A stretch of DNA of 64,000 nt from Nitrosomonas sp. (GCA_019745325.1 JAIETK010000008.1:124001-188000); one strand, 5' to 3'; shown: positions 24,378 through 36,271, numbered from the stretch's first letter. Made by a program: numbers and translations. The notes: generated by a model not told the origin, from the sequence alone.

Positions 24378-25523
24378 ATGCCGACACTTCCCTATTGGCG
24401 CTTATCCGGTTTTTATTTTTTCTATTTTGCTTTCATTGGCGCTTTTTCGCCTTACTGGAGCTTGTATTTGCAATCGCTGCATTTTAACGCGCTGCAAATC
24501 GGCGTACTGATGTCATTATTACTGGTAACCCGGATCTTTTCTCCCGCAGCCTGGGGATGGTTGGCGGATCATACCGGAAAGCGCGTGCGCGTGGTGCAAT
24601 TGGCCGCTGTCTGCGGTTTGATCAGTTATTGCGGTTTTTTCTGGGGTGAATCATTTGTCTGGATTTTTTTCGTGACGTTGTTGATGAGTTTCTTTTGGAG
24701 CGCGTCGCTGCCTTTGATGGAAGCCATTACATTGTCGCATCTGGGCGATTCGACCGATCGTTACGGCCGGATCCGTTCCTGGGGGTCGGTGGGGTTTGTG
24801 GTATCGGTTGTGGGCATTGGTTATTTGCTGGAAATCGTTGAAATTATTTGGCTGCTTTGGGTTGTGCTGGGATTGAAGGTGGGTATCGCGCTATTTTCGT
24901 ACCAGATACCGGAAAAGGAAATCATCAGTCATGTCAGCGGATTTCATTCGATCCGGCAAATTTGCAGGCGCCCCGAAGTCATGGCTTTTCTATTTTCCAG
25001 CTTGTTGATGCTGTTTGCGCACGGCGCCTACTACACTTTTTTCTCGATTTATTTGGTTGAGCATGGCTATGACAAGGGATTTGTCGGATGGCTATGGGCG
25101 ATCGGCGTGATTTGTGAAATCGGCATTTTTTTCATCATGCCTTGGCTGATGCGGCATTTCCGCCTCAAGCAGATTTTGATGTTCAGCTTCGTTTGCGCCA
25201 CGCTCCGTTTTGCGCTGATAGGCAGTTGGGTTGATTGGCCGGCCGTATTGATTCTGGCGCAAATATTGCATGCGGCGACTTACGGGGCGCATCATGTCGC
25301 GGCAATGATGGTGATCCATTATTTTTTCAAAGGGCGTAATCAAGCGAAAGGACAAGCGCTTTATACCAGCATTGCCTACGGTCTCGGCGGCGCCTTGGGG
25401 GCGGTTTCGAGCGGTTATACCTGGGATTGGCTGGGAGCGGAGGTCACTTTTTTTATCAGCGCGATCACGGCTTTGTTAGGGTTGCTGGTCATTGCGTGGA
25501 AGATGCATTCGTTCAATCATTAG
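24378..25523 (+). CDS. MFS transporter, phenylpropionate-permease-like (MFS_1-like)
   Basis: Twelve-helix major facilitator, 381 residues from this start. The opening LPYWRLSGFYFFYFAFIGAF with PYWSLYL and the loop WGWLADHTGKR match the MFS_1-like/HcaT-type subgroup; the substrate is not predictable. ATG 24378 was chosen over 24288 because it precedes helix 1 with the subgroup's typical short N-terminus. It lies 96 bp before leuC on the same strand. Confidence 0.8.
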   Translation: MPTLPYWRLSGFYFFYFAFIGAFSPYWSLYLQSLHFNALQIGVLMSLLLVTRIFSPAAWGWLADHTGKRVRVVQLAAVCGLISYCGFFWGESFVWIFFVTLLMSFFWSASLPLMEAITLSHLGDSTDRYGRIRSWGSVGFVVSVVGIGYLLEIVEIIWLLWVVLGLKVGIALFSYQIPEKEIISHVSGFHSIRQICRRPEVMAFLFSSLLMLFAHGAYYTFFSIYLVEHGYDKGFVGWLWAIGVICEIGIFFIMPWLMRHFRLKQILMFSFVCATLRFALIGSWVDWPAVLILAQILHAATYGAHHVAAMMVIHYFFKGRNQAKGQALYTSIAYGLGGALGAVSSGYTWDWLGAEVTFFISAITALLGLLVIAWKMHSFNH

Positions 25524-25619
25524 CTGCGGATTGTTCAATTTGTTGAACCGGTAAACTTTATGGGATAATTATCAATTAATTGTTTTTTCTTTTTTGTTTT
25601 TTTATTTTCACCAGATCAG

Positions 25620-27029
25620 ATGCAAACGTTATACGACAAACTTTGGAACCAGCACGTGGTTCATACCGAATCCGCCGATCCGCATAGCATGACATTGATC
25701 TATATTGATCGTCATCTCGTGCATGAGGTGACGAGTCCGCAGGCGTTTGAAAGTTTGAAATTGGCGGGGCGGAAGCCTTGGCGGTTGAATTCGATTCTTG
25801 CGGTCGCGGATCACAATGTGCCGACGACTGATCGAAGTCATGGCATCCATGATCCCATTTCCCGTTTACAGGTTGATACGCTCGATCAGAATTGCGATGA
25901 ATTAGGGATTACCGAATTCAAAATGAACGATTTGCGTCAGGGCATCGTTCATGTGATCGGGCCGGAACAAGGCGCGACGTTACCCGGTATGACAGTCGTG
26001 TGCGGGGATTCGCATACCAGCACGCACGGCGCGTTCGGATGCCTGGCGTTCGGCATCGGCACATCGGAGGTTGAACATGTGCTGGCGACGCAGTGTTTGC
26101 TGATGAAAAAATCGAAAACCATGCGTATTTCCGTGGAAGGTGTTCTGGGTTTCGGCATGACCGCGAAAGATATCGCTCTGGCGGTTATCGGTGAAATTGG
26201 CACCGCCGGCGGCACCGGGTATGCCATCGAGTTCAGCGGCAGCGCGATTCGCGCGTTGTCGATGGAAGGGCGCATGACGCTATGTAATATGGCGATCGAG
26301 GCAGGCGCGCGCGCCGGCATGGTGGCGGTGGATGATACCACCATCGATTACATCAAAGGGCGTCCGTTCGCGCCGCAAGGCGAGCGATGGGATAATGCCG
26401 TCAAGTATTGGCGCACGCTTCATAGCGATGAAGGCGCGCCGTTTGATAAGACGGTCAGATTGGATGCCGCGCAAATTAAACCGCAGGTGACTTGGGGCAC
26501 ATCCCCGGAAATGGTCACTACGATTGATGGTGCCGTACCTGATCCGATGCAAGTCAACGATGAAGTGAAACGTCATGATATGCAGCAAGCGCTCAAGTAC
26601 ATGGGGTTGATTGCCAACACGCCGATTGAGCAAATTACGATCGACAAGGTATTTATCGGGTCATGCACCAATTCACGTATCGAGGATTTGCGGGCAGCGG
26701 CGCAAATCGTTAGAGGTAAGCATATTGCGGCGAACATTAAGCAAGCGCTGGTGGTTCCGGGTTCCGGTTTGGTTAAGCAACAAGCGGAACAGGAAGGCCT
26801 GGATCAAATTTTCAAGTCAGCGGGTTTTGAGTGGCGCGAACCCGGTTGCTCGATGTGTCTGGCGATGAATGATGACCGGCTGTTGCCCGGCGAGCGATGC
26901 GCTTCGACTTCCAATCGCAATTTTGAAGGCCGGCAAGGTCCGGGCGGGCGGACGCATCTGGTGAGCCCGGCGATGGCGGCGGCAGCGGCGGTGGCAGGGC
27001 ATTTTGTCGACGTGCGCAAGCTGCAGTAA
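25620..27029 (+). CDS. leuC: 3-isopropylmalate dehydratase, large subunit
   Basis: Catalyses the 2- to 3-isopropylmalate isomerisation in leucine synthesis with LeuD. The 469-residue aconitase-family protein has three [4Fe-4S] cysteines in SCTNSR and GCSMCLAMN, plus [13 protein letters not shown]. First gene of the leuC-leuD-leuB run; leuA is not in the window. Confidence 0.98.
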   Translation: MQTLYDKLWNQHVVHTESADPHSMTLIYIDRHLVHEVTSPQAFESLKLAGRKPWRLNSILAVADHNVPTTDRSHGIHDPISRLQVDTLDQNCDELGITEFKMNDLRQGIVHVIGPEQGATLPGMTVVCGDSHTSTHGAFGCLAFGIGTSEVEHVLATQCLLMKKSKTMRISVEGVLGFGMTAKDIALAVIGEIGTAGGTGYAIEFSGSAIRALSMEGRMTLCNMAIEAGARAGMVAVDDTTIDYIKGRPFAPQGERWDNAVKYWRTLHSDEGAPFDKTVRLDAAQIKPQVTWGTSPEMVTTIDGAVPDPMQVNDEVKRHDMQQALKYMGLIANTPIEQITIDKVFIGSCTNSRIEDLRAAAQIVRGKHIAANIKQALVVPGSGLVKQQAEQEGLDQIFKSAGFEWREPGCSMCLAMNDDRLLPGERCASTSNRNFEGRQGPGGRTHLVSPAMAAAAAVAGHFVDVRKLQ

Positions 27030-27061
27030 AACAATAACCTGTTCTATTCATATAAAGTTCA

Positions 27062-27700
27062 ATGGAAAAATTTCATACGCTGACCGGTTTGGCGGCTCCG
27101 ATGGATCGCGCCAATGTCGATACCGATGCCATTATCCCGAAACAATTTTTAAAATCGATCAAGCGTTCCGGTTTCGGCCAGAATCTATTCGACGAATGGC
27201 GGTTTCTTGATCATGGTGAACCTGGCATGGATCCGGCGAAGCGCCAGCCCAATCCGGATTTTGTGCTGAATCAGCCGCGTTATCAGGGTGCGCAGATTTT
27301 GCTGGCGCGCGCCAATTTCGGCTGCGGTTCGAGCCGCGAGCATGCGCCGTGGGCGTTGCAGGATTATGGGTTCCGGGTGATTATTGCGCCCAGTTTCGCG
27401 GATATTTTTTTTAATAATTGCTTCAAGATAGGTCTGTTACCGGTCATTTTGAGCGAGACGGCGATGGATCAGTTGTTTGATGAAGTTAAATCAACCATTG
27501 GTTATCAATTGACGGTTGATCTGCAAAATCAAAATGTATCGGCTCCCGGTCACGAAGCGTATCCGTTTGAGATCGATCCGTTTCGCAAGCACTGCTTGCT
27601 GAATGGGCTTGATGAGATCGGTCTGACCTTGCAACACGCCGAAAAAATAAAGCAATTTGAGCAAAAACGGCGCGAACAGCAGCCTTGGCTGTTTGTGTAA
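27062..27700 (+). CDS. leuD: 3-isopropylmalate dehydratase, small subunit
   Basis: Swivel-domain subunit that pairs with LeuC. The 212 residues include the opening [20 protein letters not shown] and the substrate-binding [15 protein letters not shown] block. It starts 32 bp after leuC and is followed 27 bp later by leuB. Confidence 0.98.
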   Translation: MEKFHTLTGLAAPMDRANVDTDAIIPKQFLKSIKRSGFGQNLFDEWRFLDHGEPGMDPAKRQPNPDFVLNQPRYQGAQILLARANFGCGSSREHAPWALQDYGFRVIIAPSFADIFFNNCFKIGLLPVILSETAMDQLFDEVKSTIGYQLTVDLQNQNVSAPGHEAYPFEIDPFRKHCLLNGLDEIGLTLQHAEKIKQFEQKRREQQPWLFV

Positions 27701-27727
27701 GCTTTAATATTCTTAGATTATTGAATA

Positions 27728-28792
27728 ATGATGAAAATTGCAGTTTTGGCAGGTGATGGGATCGGGCCTGAAATTGTCGCGCAAGCGGTACGAGTTCTGG
27801 GTCATCTTAAAAATGACGGCCTTGAGATTGAGTTGGAGCATGGTTTGATCGGCGGTTGTGCGGTGGATGCAACCGGAGAACCGTACCCTGAAGCGACGCA
27901 CCGTCTGGCAAGCGAAGCGGATGCGGTGCTTCTGGGCGCTGTGGGGGGGCCGCAATACGATGCGTTGCCGCGTCATCAGCGTCCTGAAAGAGGTCTTTTG
28001 GCAATCCGCAAGGCGCTCAATCTGTTTGCGAATCTGCGCCCTGCTATTTTATATCCGGAACTTGCCAATGCCTCGAGCCTGAAATATGACGTTGTCGCCG
28101 GACTCGATATCATGATTGTGCGTGAACTGACCGGGGATATCTATTTCGGCGAGCCGCGCGGTATCGAGACGCGGGATGGGCAACGCGTCGGTTTTAACAC
28201 GATGATTTATAATGAATCGGAAATAAGGAGAATCGCGCATGTGGCCTTCCAGGCAGCGGCCAAACGGCAAGGAAAATTATGCTCGGTGGATAAAATGAAT
28301 GTGCTGGAATGCACACAGCTATGGCGTGATGTCGTGTCGGAAGTGGCGCAACAATACCCGCAAGTAACCCTGTCCCATATGCTGGTTGATAACGCCGCGA
28401 TGCAACTGGTGCGTAATCCCAAGCAATTTGACGTGATCGTCACCGGCAATATGTTCGGTGATATTTTGTCGGACGAAGCATCGATGCTGACCGGTTCGAT
28501 CGGCATGTTGCCATCGGCTTCACTGGATGAAAACAACAAAGGACTGTATGAGCCGATTCATGGGTCGGCGCCGGATATTGCGGGTAAAGATCTGGCCAAT
28601 CCATTGGCGACTATTTTGTCGGTGGCGATGATGTTGCGTTACACCTTCAATCAAGAAGAGGCTGCGCAACGGATTGAGAATGCGGTTAAAAAGGTGCTGG
28701 CATCAGGCTACCGGACAAAAGATATCGATGAGCCTGGAATGAAGGCCGTTGGCACAAAAGCGATGGGTGATGCGGTATTACAGTTGATGTGA
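27728..28792 (+). CDS. leuB: 3-isopropylmalate dehydrogenase
   Basis: NAD-dependent oxidative decarboxylase of leucine synthesis, 354 residues. Visible marks are the N-terminal [13 protein letters not shown], the [13 protein letters not shown] substrate loop, and the NAD-binding [13 protein letters not shown]. Two adjacent ATGs (27728 and 27731) could start it. It closes the leu run; asd follows after 128 bp. Confidence 0.98.
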   Translation: MMKIAVLAGDGIGPEIVAQAVRVLGHLKNDGLEIELEHGLIGGCAVDATGEPYPEATHRLASEADAVLLGAVGGPQYDALPRHQRPERGLLAIRKALNLFANLRPAILYPELANASSLKYDVVAGLDIMIVRELTGDIYFGEPRGIETRDGQRVGFNTMIYNESEIRRIAHVAFQAAAKRQGKLCSVDKMNVLECTQLWRDVVSEVAQQYPQVTLSHMLVDNAAMQLVRNPKQFDVIVTGNMFGDILSDEASMLTGSIGMLPSASLDENNKGLYEPIHGSAPDIAGKDLANPLATILSVAMMLRYTFNQEEAAQRIENAVKKVLASGYRTKDIDEPGMKAVGTKAMGDAVLQLM

Positions 28793-28920
28793 GGTTTTTT
28801 CGCGGTAATTCAATAATTGAAGTGAAATAGATGCGCTAATTAATTGTTATCTATTGGCAAAGTAAGCTAATATGATAATTCGTATTTAATAGGTTGTATT
28901 TTTTGAATAAGAGATTTGCA

Positions 28921-30033
28921 ATGAAACAAGTCGGTTTTGTCGGTTGGCGTGGCATGGTGGGTTCGGTATTAATGCAAAGAATGCGGGAGGAAGAGGATTT
29001 TTCTCTGATCGATCCCGTTTTTTTTACAACTTCGCAGAAGGGTGGCGCGGGTCCCGACATAGGTAAGGAAATACCCGCGCTTAAAGATGCATTCGACGTC
29101 GATCAACTGAGTGCGATGGATATCATCATTTCTTGCCAAGGCGGCGATTATACCAATCAAGTCTTCAAACAGTTGCGCCAAGCCGGCTGGCAAGGCTACT
29201 GGATCGATGCAGCTTCGGCCTTGCGGATGGATAAAGACGCCGTGATTATTTTGGATCCGGTCAACAAGCCGGTGATCGAACAAGCGTTGCATGACGGGGT
29301 GAAAAATTACATCGGTGGAAATTGCACGGTCAGTCTGATGCTGATGGCTGTCGGCGGGCTTTTCGAAAAAGGCATGGTGGAATGGATGAGCGCGATGACC
29401 TACCAAGCGGCTTCCGGCGCCGGCGCAAAGAACATGCGTGAGTTACTGCAGCAAATGGGTGAAGCGCATCGTGTCGCAAAGGATTTGCTGGATAACCCTG
29501 CCTCCAGCATTCTGGATATTGACCGGGAAGTTGCCGGTACCTTGCGTGATAAAAACTTTCCCAAAGAAAATTTCGGGGTGCCATTGGCCGGCAGCTTGAT
29601 ACCCTGGATTGACAAAGAAGTCGCCAACGGCCAAAGCCGTGAAGAGTGGAAAGGTCAGGCCGAAACCAACAAGATTCTTGGAAGAAGCAACCGGCAAATC
29701 CCCGTCGATGGGATCTGTGTGCGCGTCGGCGCGATGCGTTGCCATAGCCAGGCTTTAACGATCAAATTAAAACAGGATGTGCCGCTGGACGAGATTGAAG
29801 ACGTTATCGCACACTCCAACGATTGGGTGCATGTGGTACCGAATGAACGAGAAGCAACGACTGCGAGTTTAACGCCGGCGGCAGTAACCGGCACGCTATC
29901 CATTCCAGTCGGCCGGTTGCGCAAGCTGGCGATGGGTAATGAATATTTGTCGGTATTCACGGTCGGTGATCAATTGCTGTGGGGAGCAGCCGAACCGTTA
30001 CGAAGAATGTTGCGAATATTGATTGAGCATTAA
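28921..30033 (+). CDS. asd: Aspartate-semialdehyde dehydrogenase
   Basis: Makes aspartate semialdehyde for the Lys/DAP, Thr and Met pathways. The 370-residue enzyme carries the NADP loop GWRGMVGS, the catalytic cysteine in GGNCTVSLM, and the histidine in MRCHSQAL, of the Gram-negative class. ATG 28921 was chosen; the in-frame TTG 28894 adds a non-conserved extension. Confidence 0.97.
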   Translation: MKQVGFVGWRGMVGSVLMQRMREEEDFSLIDPVFFTTSQKGGAGPDIGKEIPALKDAFDVDQLSAMDIIISCQGGDYTNQVFKQLRQAGWQGYWIDAASALRMDKDAVIILDPVNKPVIEQALHDGVKNYIGGNCTVSLMLMAVGGLFEKGMVEWMSAMTYQAASGAGAKNMRELLQQMGEAHRVAKDLLDNPASSILDIDREVAGTLRDKNFPKENFGVPLAGSLIPWIDKEVANGQSREEWKGQAETNKILGRSNRQIPVDGICVRVGAMRCHSQALTIKLKQDVPLDEIEDVIAHSNDWVHVVPNEREATTASLTPAAVTGTLSIPVGRLRKLAMGNEYLSVFTVGDQLLWGAAEPLRRMLRILIEH

Positions 30034-30192
30034 ATTACTGTAATCAGTTAATAATCCTTGAATATTGAATAACTTTCAGAGTTTGCATAAAAGAAATTAG
30101 CCTATTATTTAACGCATAATTCCGGCTTGTATGATTACGCCGCAATGCTAGCCTTCCGATATTAATTTTCAAAAACTTGAGAGGGTACTTCA

Positions 30193-32655
30193 GTGTATAA
30201 AACATCTTTTAGAGTAAGCTTGTTTGTAATCATCCTGATGTTACCGGCTGCCATTTATGCCGCAGGACTTGGCAAGCTGACGCTTAATTCGGCATTAGGG
30301 CAGCCTTTAAATGCCGAAATTGACATAGTCACGGCCAGTAGTGATGAGGTTCCAACTCTAAAAGCCAGTATCGCAACCCGGGAAGCGTTTGCTCAAGCGG
30401 GCATCAGCTACGAATCGGTCCTATCAACTGTCAGGGTATCGGTGGAATCGAGGATTAATGGCAATCCTTACGTCAAGCTAACTTCTCCGCAAGCTGTGAA
30501 TGATCCATTTTTAATGGTTCTGATTGAATTAAGCTGGTCATCCGGCAAGATTCTGCGTGAATACACTGTATTGCTCGATCCGGTTGAATCAACCGCGCAA
30601 AATTTTGCCGCTGCATCGGCGAGTCCCGCGACGCAGATTACTACATCCAGACTGGAAGCGGATAAAGCGACGGAAACCAAAGGCGATTTCAAACCCGCCG
30701 CGCGAGCTAGGGGACGTGATAACGCCAGAACTTACGGGCCGGTTAGCCGAGGGGATACGCTATCGTCGATAGCACGCCGGGTATTACCGCCAGGAGTCAA
30801 TCTGAACCAAATGCTAGTAGCGCTCCATCGCGCCAATCGCGACGCATTTATTGCCAACAATATGAATTTGCTCAAGGCCGGCGCGATCCTGAATATTCCT
30901 GATCAAGATGAGATCGCTGCAATCGATACCGCGACCGCAAGCGCCGAAATCAAGATGCAGACTAATGATTGGCGGCAATATCAGGCAAAATTGGCGACTG
31001 CCAGCAGAGAATCATCGACGACGCATACGGTTAGCCAATCGGATCAAGGGCAAATCACGACTACTATTGATAAGAAATCAATGGCCGCCGATGCGCCTAA
31101 AGAAGTACTGAAGTTATCGAGCGGTACGCAGCTGGATAAGGATGACCAGGCTGCGGATTCGAGTCTGGTTGACCGTTTGCGCATGATGGAAGAGGATGCG
31201 ATTGCAAGAAATCTGGCATTAAAAGAAGCTAACGAACGCGTCGCCATGCTAGAAAAAAGCATTGCGAACCTCAAACATTTGCTGGAATTGAAAGATTCGG
31301 TTCTGGCACAAGCCCAGGTGAACGCAGAATCATTGCCTGCCGGTACTTTAAAACCGGAAGCGCAATCGCCTATTGCAATTGATTTACCTGCAGAAACAAA
31401 AATAGAGCCGGAGACTCATTCTTTACCTCCGCAACCGGAACATGGCGAGATAGCACAATCCCCTCAGGAAGCAATGACGGCTGTCAGCCCCGTGCCTCTT
31501 CCGGTTGAGGAAGAACAATCGCCGGGCTTGATCGAATTGCTGTTCGAATATATGGAATATATCGCCGGCGCATCGATTCTGTTGCTGTTATCGATGCTTC
31601 TGATTATTAGAAGACGCAAAAAACAATTCGAGGACGATGACGAAGAAGGTATTAAAAAAGAAGGGTTTTCTTCCACCATGCGCTCAAGAATGGCAGGAAT
31701 GGCCGGCGCATCCGCCGCTGCAGCGTCAGCGGCTGCGGATGATGATGAGCCGCTCGCTGCTTCGGATTCCGGCGATGAAGAACTGACTTACGAAAATATC
31801 AATTCTTTCCCGGAAACGGCTGACCGGGAGGATGATTTCGATCATGGCGATACCGGCTTTGTGGAACATGAAGCAAGCGATGAAGGAACGACCGATCTGA
31901 TCGCCGAAGTAACTGACGACGAATCCGGCGCAGACCCGCTGCTGGAGGAACAGCCTCTGAATTCCGCATTAGTCGAGGAAGCTCCCGAAGATGATAGTGA
32001 GCCGATAGAATCCGTTTCAGTTGCCTCAGCTACGGATTTCTCCAATGAAATTGATTTCGATCTCGATACCGGATCCGAAGAAGAAACAAAACGAGCGCTA
32101 TCCCAATCGTCCGAAGAAGATGAAGTCAGCCAATTAGCTGAAGATACCGGGAGCTTGGACTATTCACTCGACGTTGTTGCTGCCGATGCAGCGTCTGATG
32201 ATGATTCAATACGTGCTGCAACCACTGATGCGGATGCGAACCAGGATGAGATTATTCTGGAGTTTGATTCTGCAAGCTTGGATTTGGACGGCGAAAATTC
32301 CCCGATCAGTAAAGCAGATTCGTTGCAAAGTGATGAGTCGGATTTGATAAGCGACGCAATTGACTTTGAACAACCGGAGACCGCAAGTGAATCTGCGCCT
32401 GAGATTCCGGCTGTTGATCTCGCTGATATCAACTTGGATCTCGAAGAACCCAATCAGGCTGAGTCAGTGGAACAGGCAGCGGACTTGGAAACCAATAGCG
32501 AGCAATGGCAAGAAGTTGAAACGAAACTCGATCTGGCAAAAGCTTACCAAGAAATGGATGACAAAGAAGGCGCTCGGGAAATGCTGGAAGAAGTCATTCG
32601 CGATGGCGATGCGAAACAGATAAAAATTGCCAAAAAAATGTTGAAGAGCTTGTAG
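30193..32655 (+). CDS. fimV: FimV-family peptidoglycan-binding protein
   Basis: Inner-membrane/periplasmic hub of type IV pilus assembly and polarity. The 820 residues start with a signal peptide and the conserved FimV N-terminal domain (GLGKLTLNSALGQPLNAEID), followed by a LysM domain (about 178-235, GPVSRGDTLSSIARRV), a coiled coil (about 330-375), a TM helix (about 455-475) ending in RRRKK, a long highly acidic cytoplasmic region, and the C-terminal FimV domain (LDLAKAYQEMDDKEGAREML). GTG 30193 has GAGAGGGT upstream. It lies in the classic asd-fimV-truA order. Confidence 0.93.
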   Translation: MYKTSFRVSLFVIILMLPAAIYAAGLGKLTLNSALGQPLNAEIDIVTASSDEVPTLKASIATREAFAQAGISYESVLSTVRVSVESRINGNPYVKLTSPQAVNDPFLMVLIELSWSSGKILREYTVLLDPVESTAQNFAAASASPATQITTSRLEADKATETKGDFKPAARARGRDNARTYGPVSRGDTLSSIARRVLPPGVNLNQMLVALHRANRDAFIANNMNLLKAGAILNIPDQDEIAAIDTATASAEIKMQTNDWRQYQAKLATASRESSTTHTVSQSDQGQITTTIDKKSMAADAPKEVLKLSSGTQLDKDDQAADSSLVDRLRMMEEDAIARNLALKEANERVAMLEKSIANLKHLLELKDSVLAQAQVNAESLPAGTLKPEAQSPIAIDLPAETKIEPETHSLPPQPEHGEIAQSPQEAMTAVSPVPLPVEEEQSPGLIELLFEYMEYIAGASILLLLSMLLIIRRRKKQFEDDDEEGIKKEGFSSTMRSRMAGMAGASAAAASAAADDDEPLAASDSGDEELTYENINSFPETADREDDFDHGDTGFVEHEASDEGTTDLIAEVTDDESGADPLLEEQPLNSALVEEAPEDDSEPIESVSVASATDFSNEIDFDLDTGSEEETKRALSQSSEEDEVSQLAEDTGSLDYSLDVVAADAASDDDSIRAATTDADANQDEIILEFDSASLDLDGENSPISKADSLQSDESDLISDAIDFEQPETASESAPEIPAVDLADINLDLEEPNQAESVEQAADLETNSEQWQEVETKLDLAKAYQEMDDKEGAREMLEEVIRDGDAKQIKIAKKMLKSL

Positions 32656-32673
32656 GGATATAAACAAGAAGAC

Positions 32674-32692
32674 TGATCACGGATCGTGATCA
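32674..32692. promoter_or_regulatory. Perfect dyad between fimV and truA
   Basis: TGATCACG and CGTGATCA flank GAT, giving a 19-bp perfect dyad 18 bp after fimV and 24 bp before truA. No T-run follows, so it is unlikely to be an intrinsic terminator. It could be a protein site or an RNA-processing hairpin. Confidence 0.35.
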
Positions 32693-32716
32693 ATTGGTAA
32701 AAATAATCTTTCAATT

Positions 32717-33511
32717 GTGCGTATCGTATTAGTCTTGGAATATGACGGTAGTAACTATTGTGGCTGGCAGAGTCAATCAGAGTCTTGCGCAATTCAAGAT
32801 GCGGTTGAAAAGGCACTGTCTGCAATTGCGAAGGAAGATATCCGGATTGTTACGGCAGGTAGGACGGATGCCGGTGTTCATGCGTTTTATCAAGTCGTGC
32901 ATTTTGATACATTGACCAGCCGCCCCCTGAGTGCCTGGGTGCGGGGTGTCAATGCTTTCCTGCCTGAGGATATTTCGATCTTGTGGGCCGGCGAAGTTCC
33001 TGATGATTTTCATGCGCGCTATAGTGCGGTTGAAAGGCGATATCTATATTTTTTATTGAACCAATCGGCCAGACCCGGAATTCATCACAATAAAGTTGGC
33101 TGGTTTCATGTGCCGCTGGAATTGGAGACAATGCAAGCGGCAGGGAAACTTCTAGTCGGGGAGCATGATTTTTCATCTTTCAGGGCCGCCGAGTGCCAAG
33201 CGAAATCTCCGGTAAGAACCATTACCCATTTGAACATCGTTCGCCAAGGAAATCTTGTAGTTTTTGATTTGCGGGCGAATTCTTTCCTTCATCATATGGT
33301 ACGAAATATTATCGGTTGCCTTGTTTATATCGGAAAAGGAAAGTATCCTGCCGATTGGATTGACGAACTTCTTCAACACAGAAACCGGACGTTTGCGGCG
33401 CCAACTTTTTCCGCCGCTGGCTTGTATTTAGCCGGTGTAAGATACGACCCAAGTTGGCTGATTCCGGAATTTTCCGACTTTCCAATTATTTCAAATGGCG
33501 TACTCCGGTAG
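32717..33511 (+). CDS. truA: tRNA pseudouridine(38-40) synthase TruA
   Basis: Modifies positions 38-40 of tRNA anticodon arms. The 264-residue enzyme has the catalytic aspartate at Asp51 in GRTDAGVHA, and the ARYSAVERRYLYF and FRAAECQAKSP blocks. It starts at GTG 32717 without a strong ribosome site. Confidence 0.96.
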   Translation: MRIVLVLEYDGSNYCGWQSQSESCAIQDAVEKALSAIAKEDIRIVTAGRTDAGVHAFYQVVHFDTLTSRPLSAWVRGVNAFLPEDISILWAGEVPDDFHARYSAVERRYLYFLLNQSARPGIHHNKVGWFHVPLELETMQAAGKLLVGEHDFSSFRAAECQAKSPVRTITHLNIVRQGNLVVFDLRANSFLHHMVRNIIGCLVYIGKGKYPADWIDELLQHRNRTFAAPTFSAAGLYLAGVRYDPSWLIPEFSDFPIISNGVLR

Positions 33512-33540
33512 CATTAATTAAAAAACAATCTTCGATTCTC

Positions 33541-34167
33541 ATGTCAGTGCGTGTAAAAGTATGTGGAATAACCCGGATTGAAGATGCTGAGGCAGCAATT
33601 CAATCGGGGGTGGATGCAATTGGTTTTGTTTTTTGGAATAAGAGCGCGCGCAATATTGATCCTGAATCAGCCGGGCGGATTAGCGCGTTGATTCCACCTT
33701 TTGTATGTACCGTCGGCGTGTACGTCGATCCCGATGCCGCTTGGGTCAGAGAAACTGCCCGGGCAGCTAAACTCAATCTGTTGCAATTTCATGGCAACGA
33801 ATCGCCGGATTTTTGCAATCAATTTTCTCAACCCTATATCAAAGCAATTCGAGTCAAATCAGACACAGATTTGCTACAATACGCAGAGCGTTACCGTACT
33901 GCAAAGGGTTTATTGCTGGATACTTTTACCGAAGGCATGCCGGGTGGTACCGGGCACGTGTTTGATTGGCACCTCATTCCAGAGAATCTGCCCGTTCCGT
34001 TCATTCTGTCCGGTGGTTTGAATCCAGATAATGTTGCGATGGCGATTAAGCAAACGAAACCTTGGGCAGTGGATGTCTCAAGCGGCGTTGAAGCAGCTAA
34101 AGGTATCAAAGACAAGAATAAAATTATTGCTTTCATGCAAGGAGTAAAGAACTGTGAATGCTTATGA
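33541..34167 (+). CDS. trpF: Phosphoribosylanthranilate isomerase
   Basis: Third reaction-stage enzyme of tryptophan synthesis; TIM barrel of 208 residues with the catalytic Cys8 in VKVCGITR and the aspartate in [17 protein letters not shown] 33541 gives the family's usual N-terminus; longer in-frame starts overlap truA. Its 3' end overlaps trpB by 14 bp. Confidence 0.97.
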   Translation: MSVRVKVCGITRIEDAEAAIQSGVDAIGFVFWNKSARNIDPESAGRISALIPPFVCTVGVYVDPDAAWVRETARAAKLNLLQFHGNESPDFCNQFSQPYIKAIRVKSDTDLLQYAERYRTAKGLLLDTFTEGMPGGTGHVFDWHLIPENLPVPFILSGGLNPDNVAMAIKQTKPWAVDVSSGVEAAKGIKDKNKIIAFMQGVKNCECL

Positions 34168-35353
34168 TCTTCCTAGTAGAGATGGTCATTTTGGTCCGTA
34201 TGGAGGCATCTTTGTTGCTGAAACGCTCATTTCAGCATTGGAAGATTTGCGGAAACAGTACGAATTTTACCGTGACGATCCTGATTTTCAGGCAGAGTTC
34301 GCTTATGAATTAAAGCATTACGTAGGCCGCCCCAGTCCGATCTATCATGCTAAGCGCTGGTCCGAACATTTAGGCGGTGCGCAAATCCTGTTAAAGCGCG
34401 AAGATTTGAATCACACCGGGGCGCATAAAATTAACAACACCATCGGGCAGGCGCTATTAGCCCGGCGCATGGGCAAGAAACGCGTGATCGCTGAGACCGG
34501 CGCGGGGCAGCACGGCGTCGCCAGTGCCACTGTAGCAGCACGTTATGGTATGGAATGCGTGGTTTACATGGGTTCCGAAGATGTCAAACGGCAAGCGACT
34601 AATGTGTACCGCATGAAATTGCTGGGTGCGACCGTGGTGCCGGTCGAGTCGGGATCCCGGACATTGAAAGATGCGCTGAATGAAGCGATGCGGGATTGGG
34701 TCACCAATGTTGAAGATACCTTTTATATTATCGGCACCGTCGCCGGACCTCATCCTTATCCGATGATGGTCAGGGATTTCCAGGCTGTGATTGGAACAGA
34801 GGCTAAAGCGCAGATGCAGGAAGATTTTCAACGCCAGCCAGATGTGTTGATAGCCTGTGTTGGTGGTGGTTCCAACGCGATCGGCCTGTTTTATCCGTAT
34901 ATTGACGATGCCAGTGTCCGCCTGATCGGTGTCGAAGCAGCCGGAAAAGGCATCGAAACCAACCTGCATGCAGCGACGTTATCGACCGGGAAGCCCGGTG
35001 TATTGCATGGTAATCGCACCTACTTGATTCAAGATGAAAACGGTCAGATTATCGAAACACATTCAATCTCGGCCGGTCTGGATTATCCGGGCGTGGGTCC
35101 CGAACATGCCTGGCTCAAGGATTGTGGCCGCGCCGAATATGTCGCGATTACCGATGATGAAGCTTTGGAAGCATTTCATACCTTATGCCGCTACGAAGGC
35201 ATTATGCCGGCGCTGGAATCCAGTCATGCGCTGGCCTATGCCGCCAAATACGCGCCGACATTATCCAAGGACAAATTATTGCTGGTTAATCTCTCGGGAC
35301 GGGGCGATAAGGACATGGCGACAGTTGCGCAAATGTCAGGCTTGACACTTTGA
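34154..35353 (+). CDS. trpB: Tryptophan synthase beta chain
   Basis: PLP enzyme condensing indole and serine, 399 residues. The PLP lysine is in [10 protein letters not shown]; the phosphate-binding GGGSNAIG loop is intact. It starts with GTG 34154, preceded by AAGGAG at a good distance inside the end of trpF. The alpha chain gene follows after 60 bp. Confidence 0.98.
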   Translation: MNAYDLPSRDGHFGPYGGIFVAETLISALEDLRKQYEFYRDDPDFQAEFAYELKHYVGRPSPIYHAKRWSEHLGGAQILLKREDLNHTGAHKINNTIGQALLARRMGKKRVIAETGAGQHGVASATVAARYGMECVVYMGSEDVKRQATNVYRMKLLGATVVPVESGSRTLKDALNEAMRDWVTNVEDTFYIIGTVAGPHPYPMMVRDFQAVIGTEAKAQMQEDFQRQPDVLIACVGGGSNAIGLFYPYIDDASVRLIGVEAAGKGIETNLHAATLSTGKPGVLHGNRTYLIQDENGQIIETHSISAGLDYPGVGPEHAWLKDCGRAEYVAITDDEALEAFHTLCRYEGIMPALESSHALAYAAKYAPTLSKDKLLLVNLSGRGDKDMATVAQMSGLTL

Positions 35354-35413
35354 TGAAGCCATTCTTATTTTCAATTTTAATCTTCTGGAAAGAATTCCAA
35401 TCGGATTAACTAA

Positions 35414-36271
35414 ATGAGTTTTATTAACAGCTTGCTGAATTATTTCAATGGCAGTAGCGATACTGAGAAGTCAAATCGTATCGCGCAAACATTCAATACC
35501 TTAAAAAGGCAAAATCGTAAGGCGCTGATCCCATTTGTCACGGCGGGCGATCCTAATCCGCAAGTAACGGTGCCGCTCATGCACCAATTAGTTCACTCGG
35601 GTGCGGATATCATTGAGTTGGGAATTCCTTTTTCGGATCCAATGGCCGACGGACCCACTATTCAGAGATCGTCAGAGCGTGCGCTGAAACACCATGTCAG
35701 TTTAAACGACGTACTCAACATGGTCAGTGAATTCAGACAAACAGATTCGGATACGCCGGTTGTCCTGATGGGGTATGCAAATCCTGTGGAGGCGATGGGT
35801 TACGAATTCTTTGCCGCCAGAGCCAAACAGTGCGGTGTCGATGGTATTCTGATCGTGGATTATCCGCCGGAAGAATCGGAGAAATGGGTGGAATGTCTCG
35901 ACCAGCAAGGAATCGACGCGATCTTTTTGTTGTCGCCCACGACACCGCAACAGCGTATTGAACAAGTGGCAAAAATGGCTCGCGGCTATGTTTATTATGT
36001 GTCGCTTAAAGGTGTTACCGGCGCATCGCATCTTGATCTGCAAGATGTCAGCAACATGCTGGCAATGCTGCGCCAATATATTTCGTTACCGATCGGGGTA
36101 GGGTTTGGTATTCGCGATGGCGCGACCGCAAAGGCGGTTGCGGGGTTGGCGGATGCTGTCGTGGTCGGTAGCCGGATTATCGAAGAAATTGAGAAGTCAA
36201 CAGAAGCGGAAATACTAGATAAAGTTGGTCATCTTCTAAATACACTGCGTAAAGCAATTGATGAGAATTGA
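35414..36271 (+). CDS. trpA: Tryptophan synthase alpha chain
   Basis: Cleaves indole-glycerol phosphate and channels indole to TrpB. The catalytic Glu (IIELGIPFSDPMADGP) and Asp (ILIVDYPPEE) are present. At 285 residues it carries about 20 extra N-terminal residues (a hydrophobic MSFINSLLNYF start) before the usual RIAQTF; no internal ATG matches the normal start, so the extension seems genuine. Confidence 0.97.
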   Translation: MSFINSLLNYFNGSSDTEKSNRIAQTFNTLKRQNRKALIPFVTAGDPNPQVTVPLMHQLVHSGADIIELGIPFSDPMADGPTIQRSSERALKHHVSLNDVLNMVSEFRQTDSDTPVVLMGYANPVEAMGYEFFAARAKQCGVDGILIVDYPPEESEKWVECLDQQGIDAIFLLSPTTPQQRIEQVAKMARGYVYYVSLKGVTGASHLDLQDVSNMLAMLRQYISLPIGVGFGIRDGATAKAVAGLADAVVVGSRIIEEIEKSTEAEILDKVGHLLNTLRKAIDEN

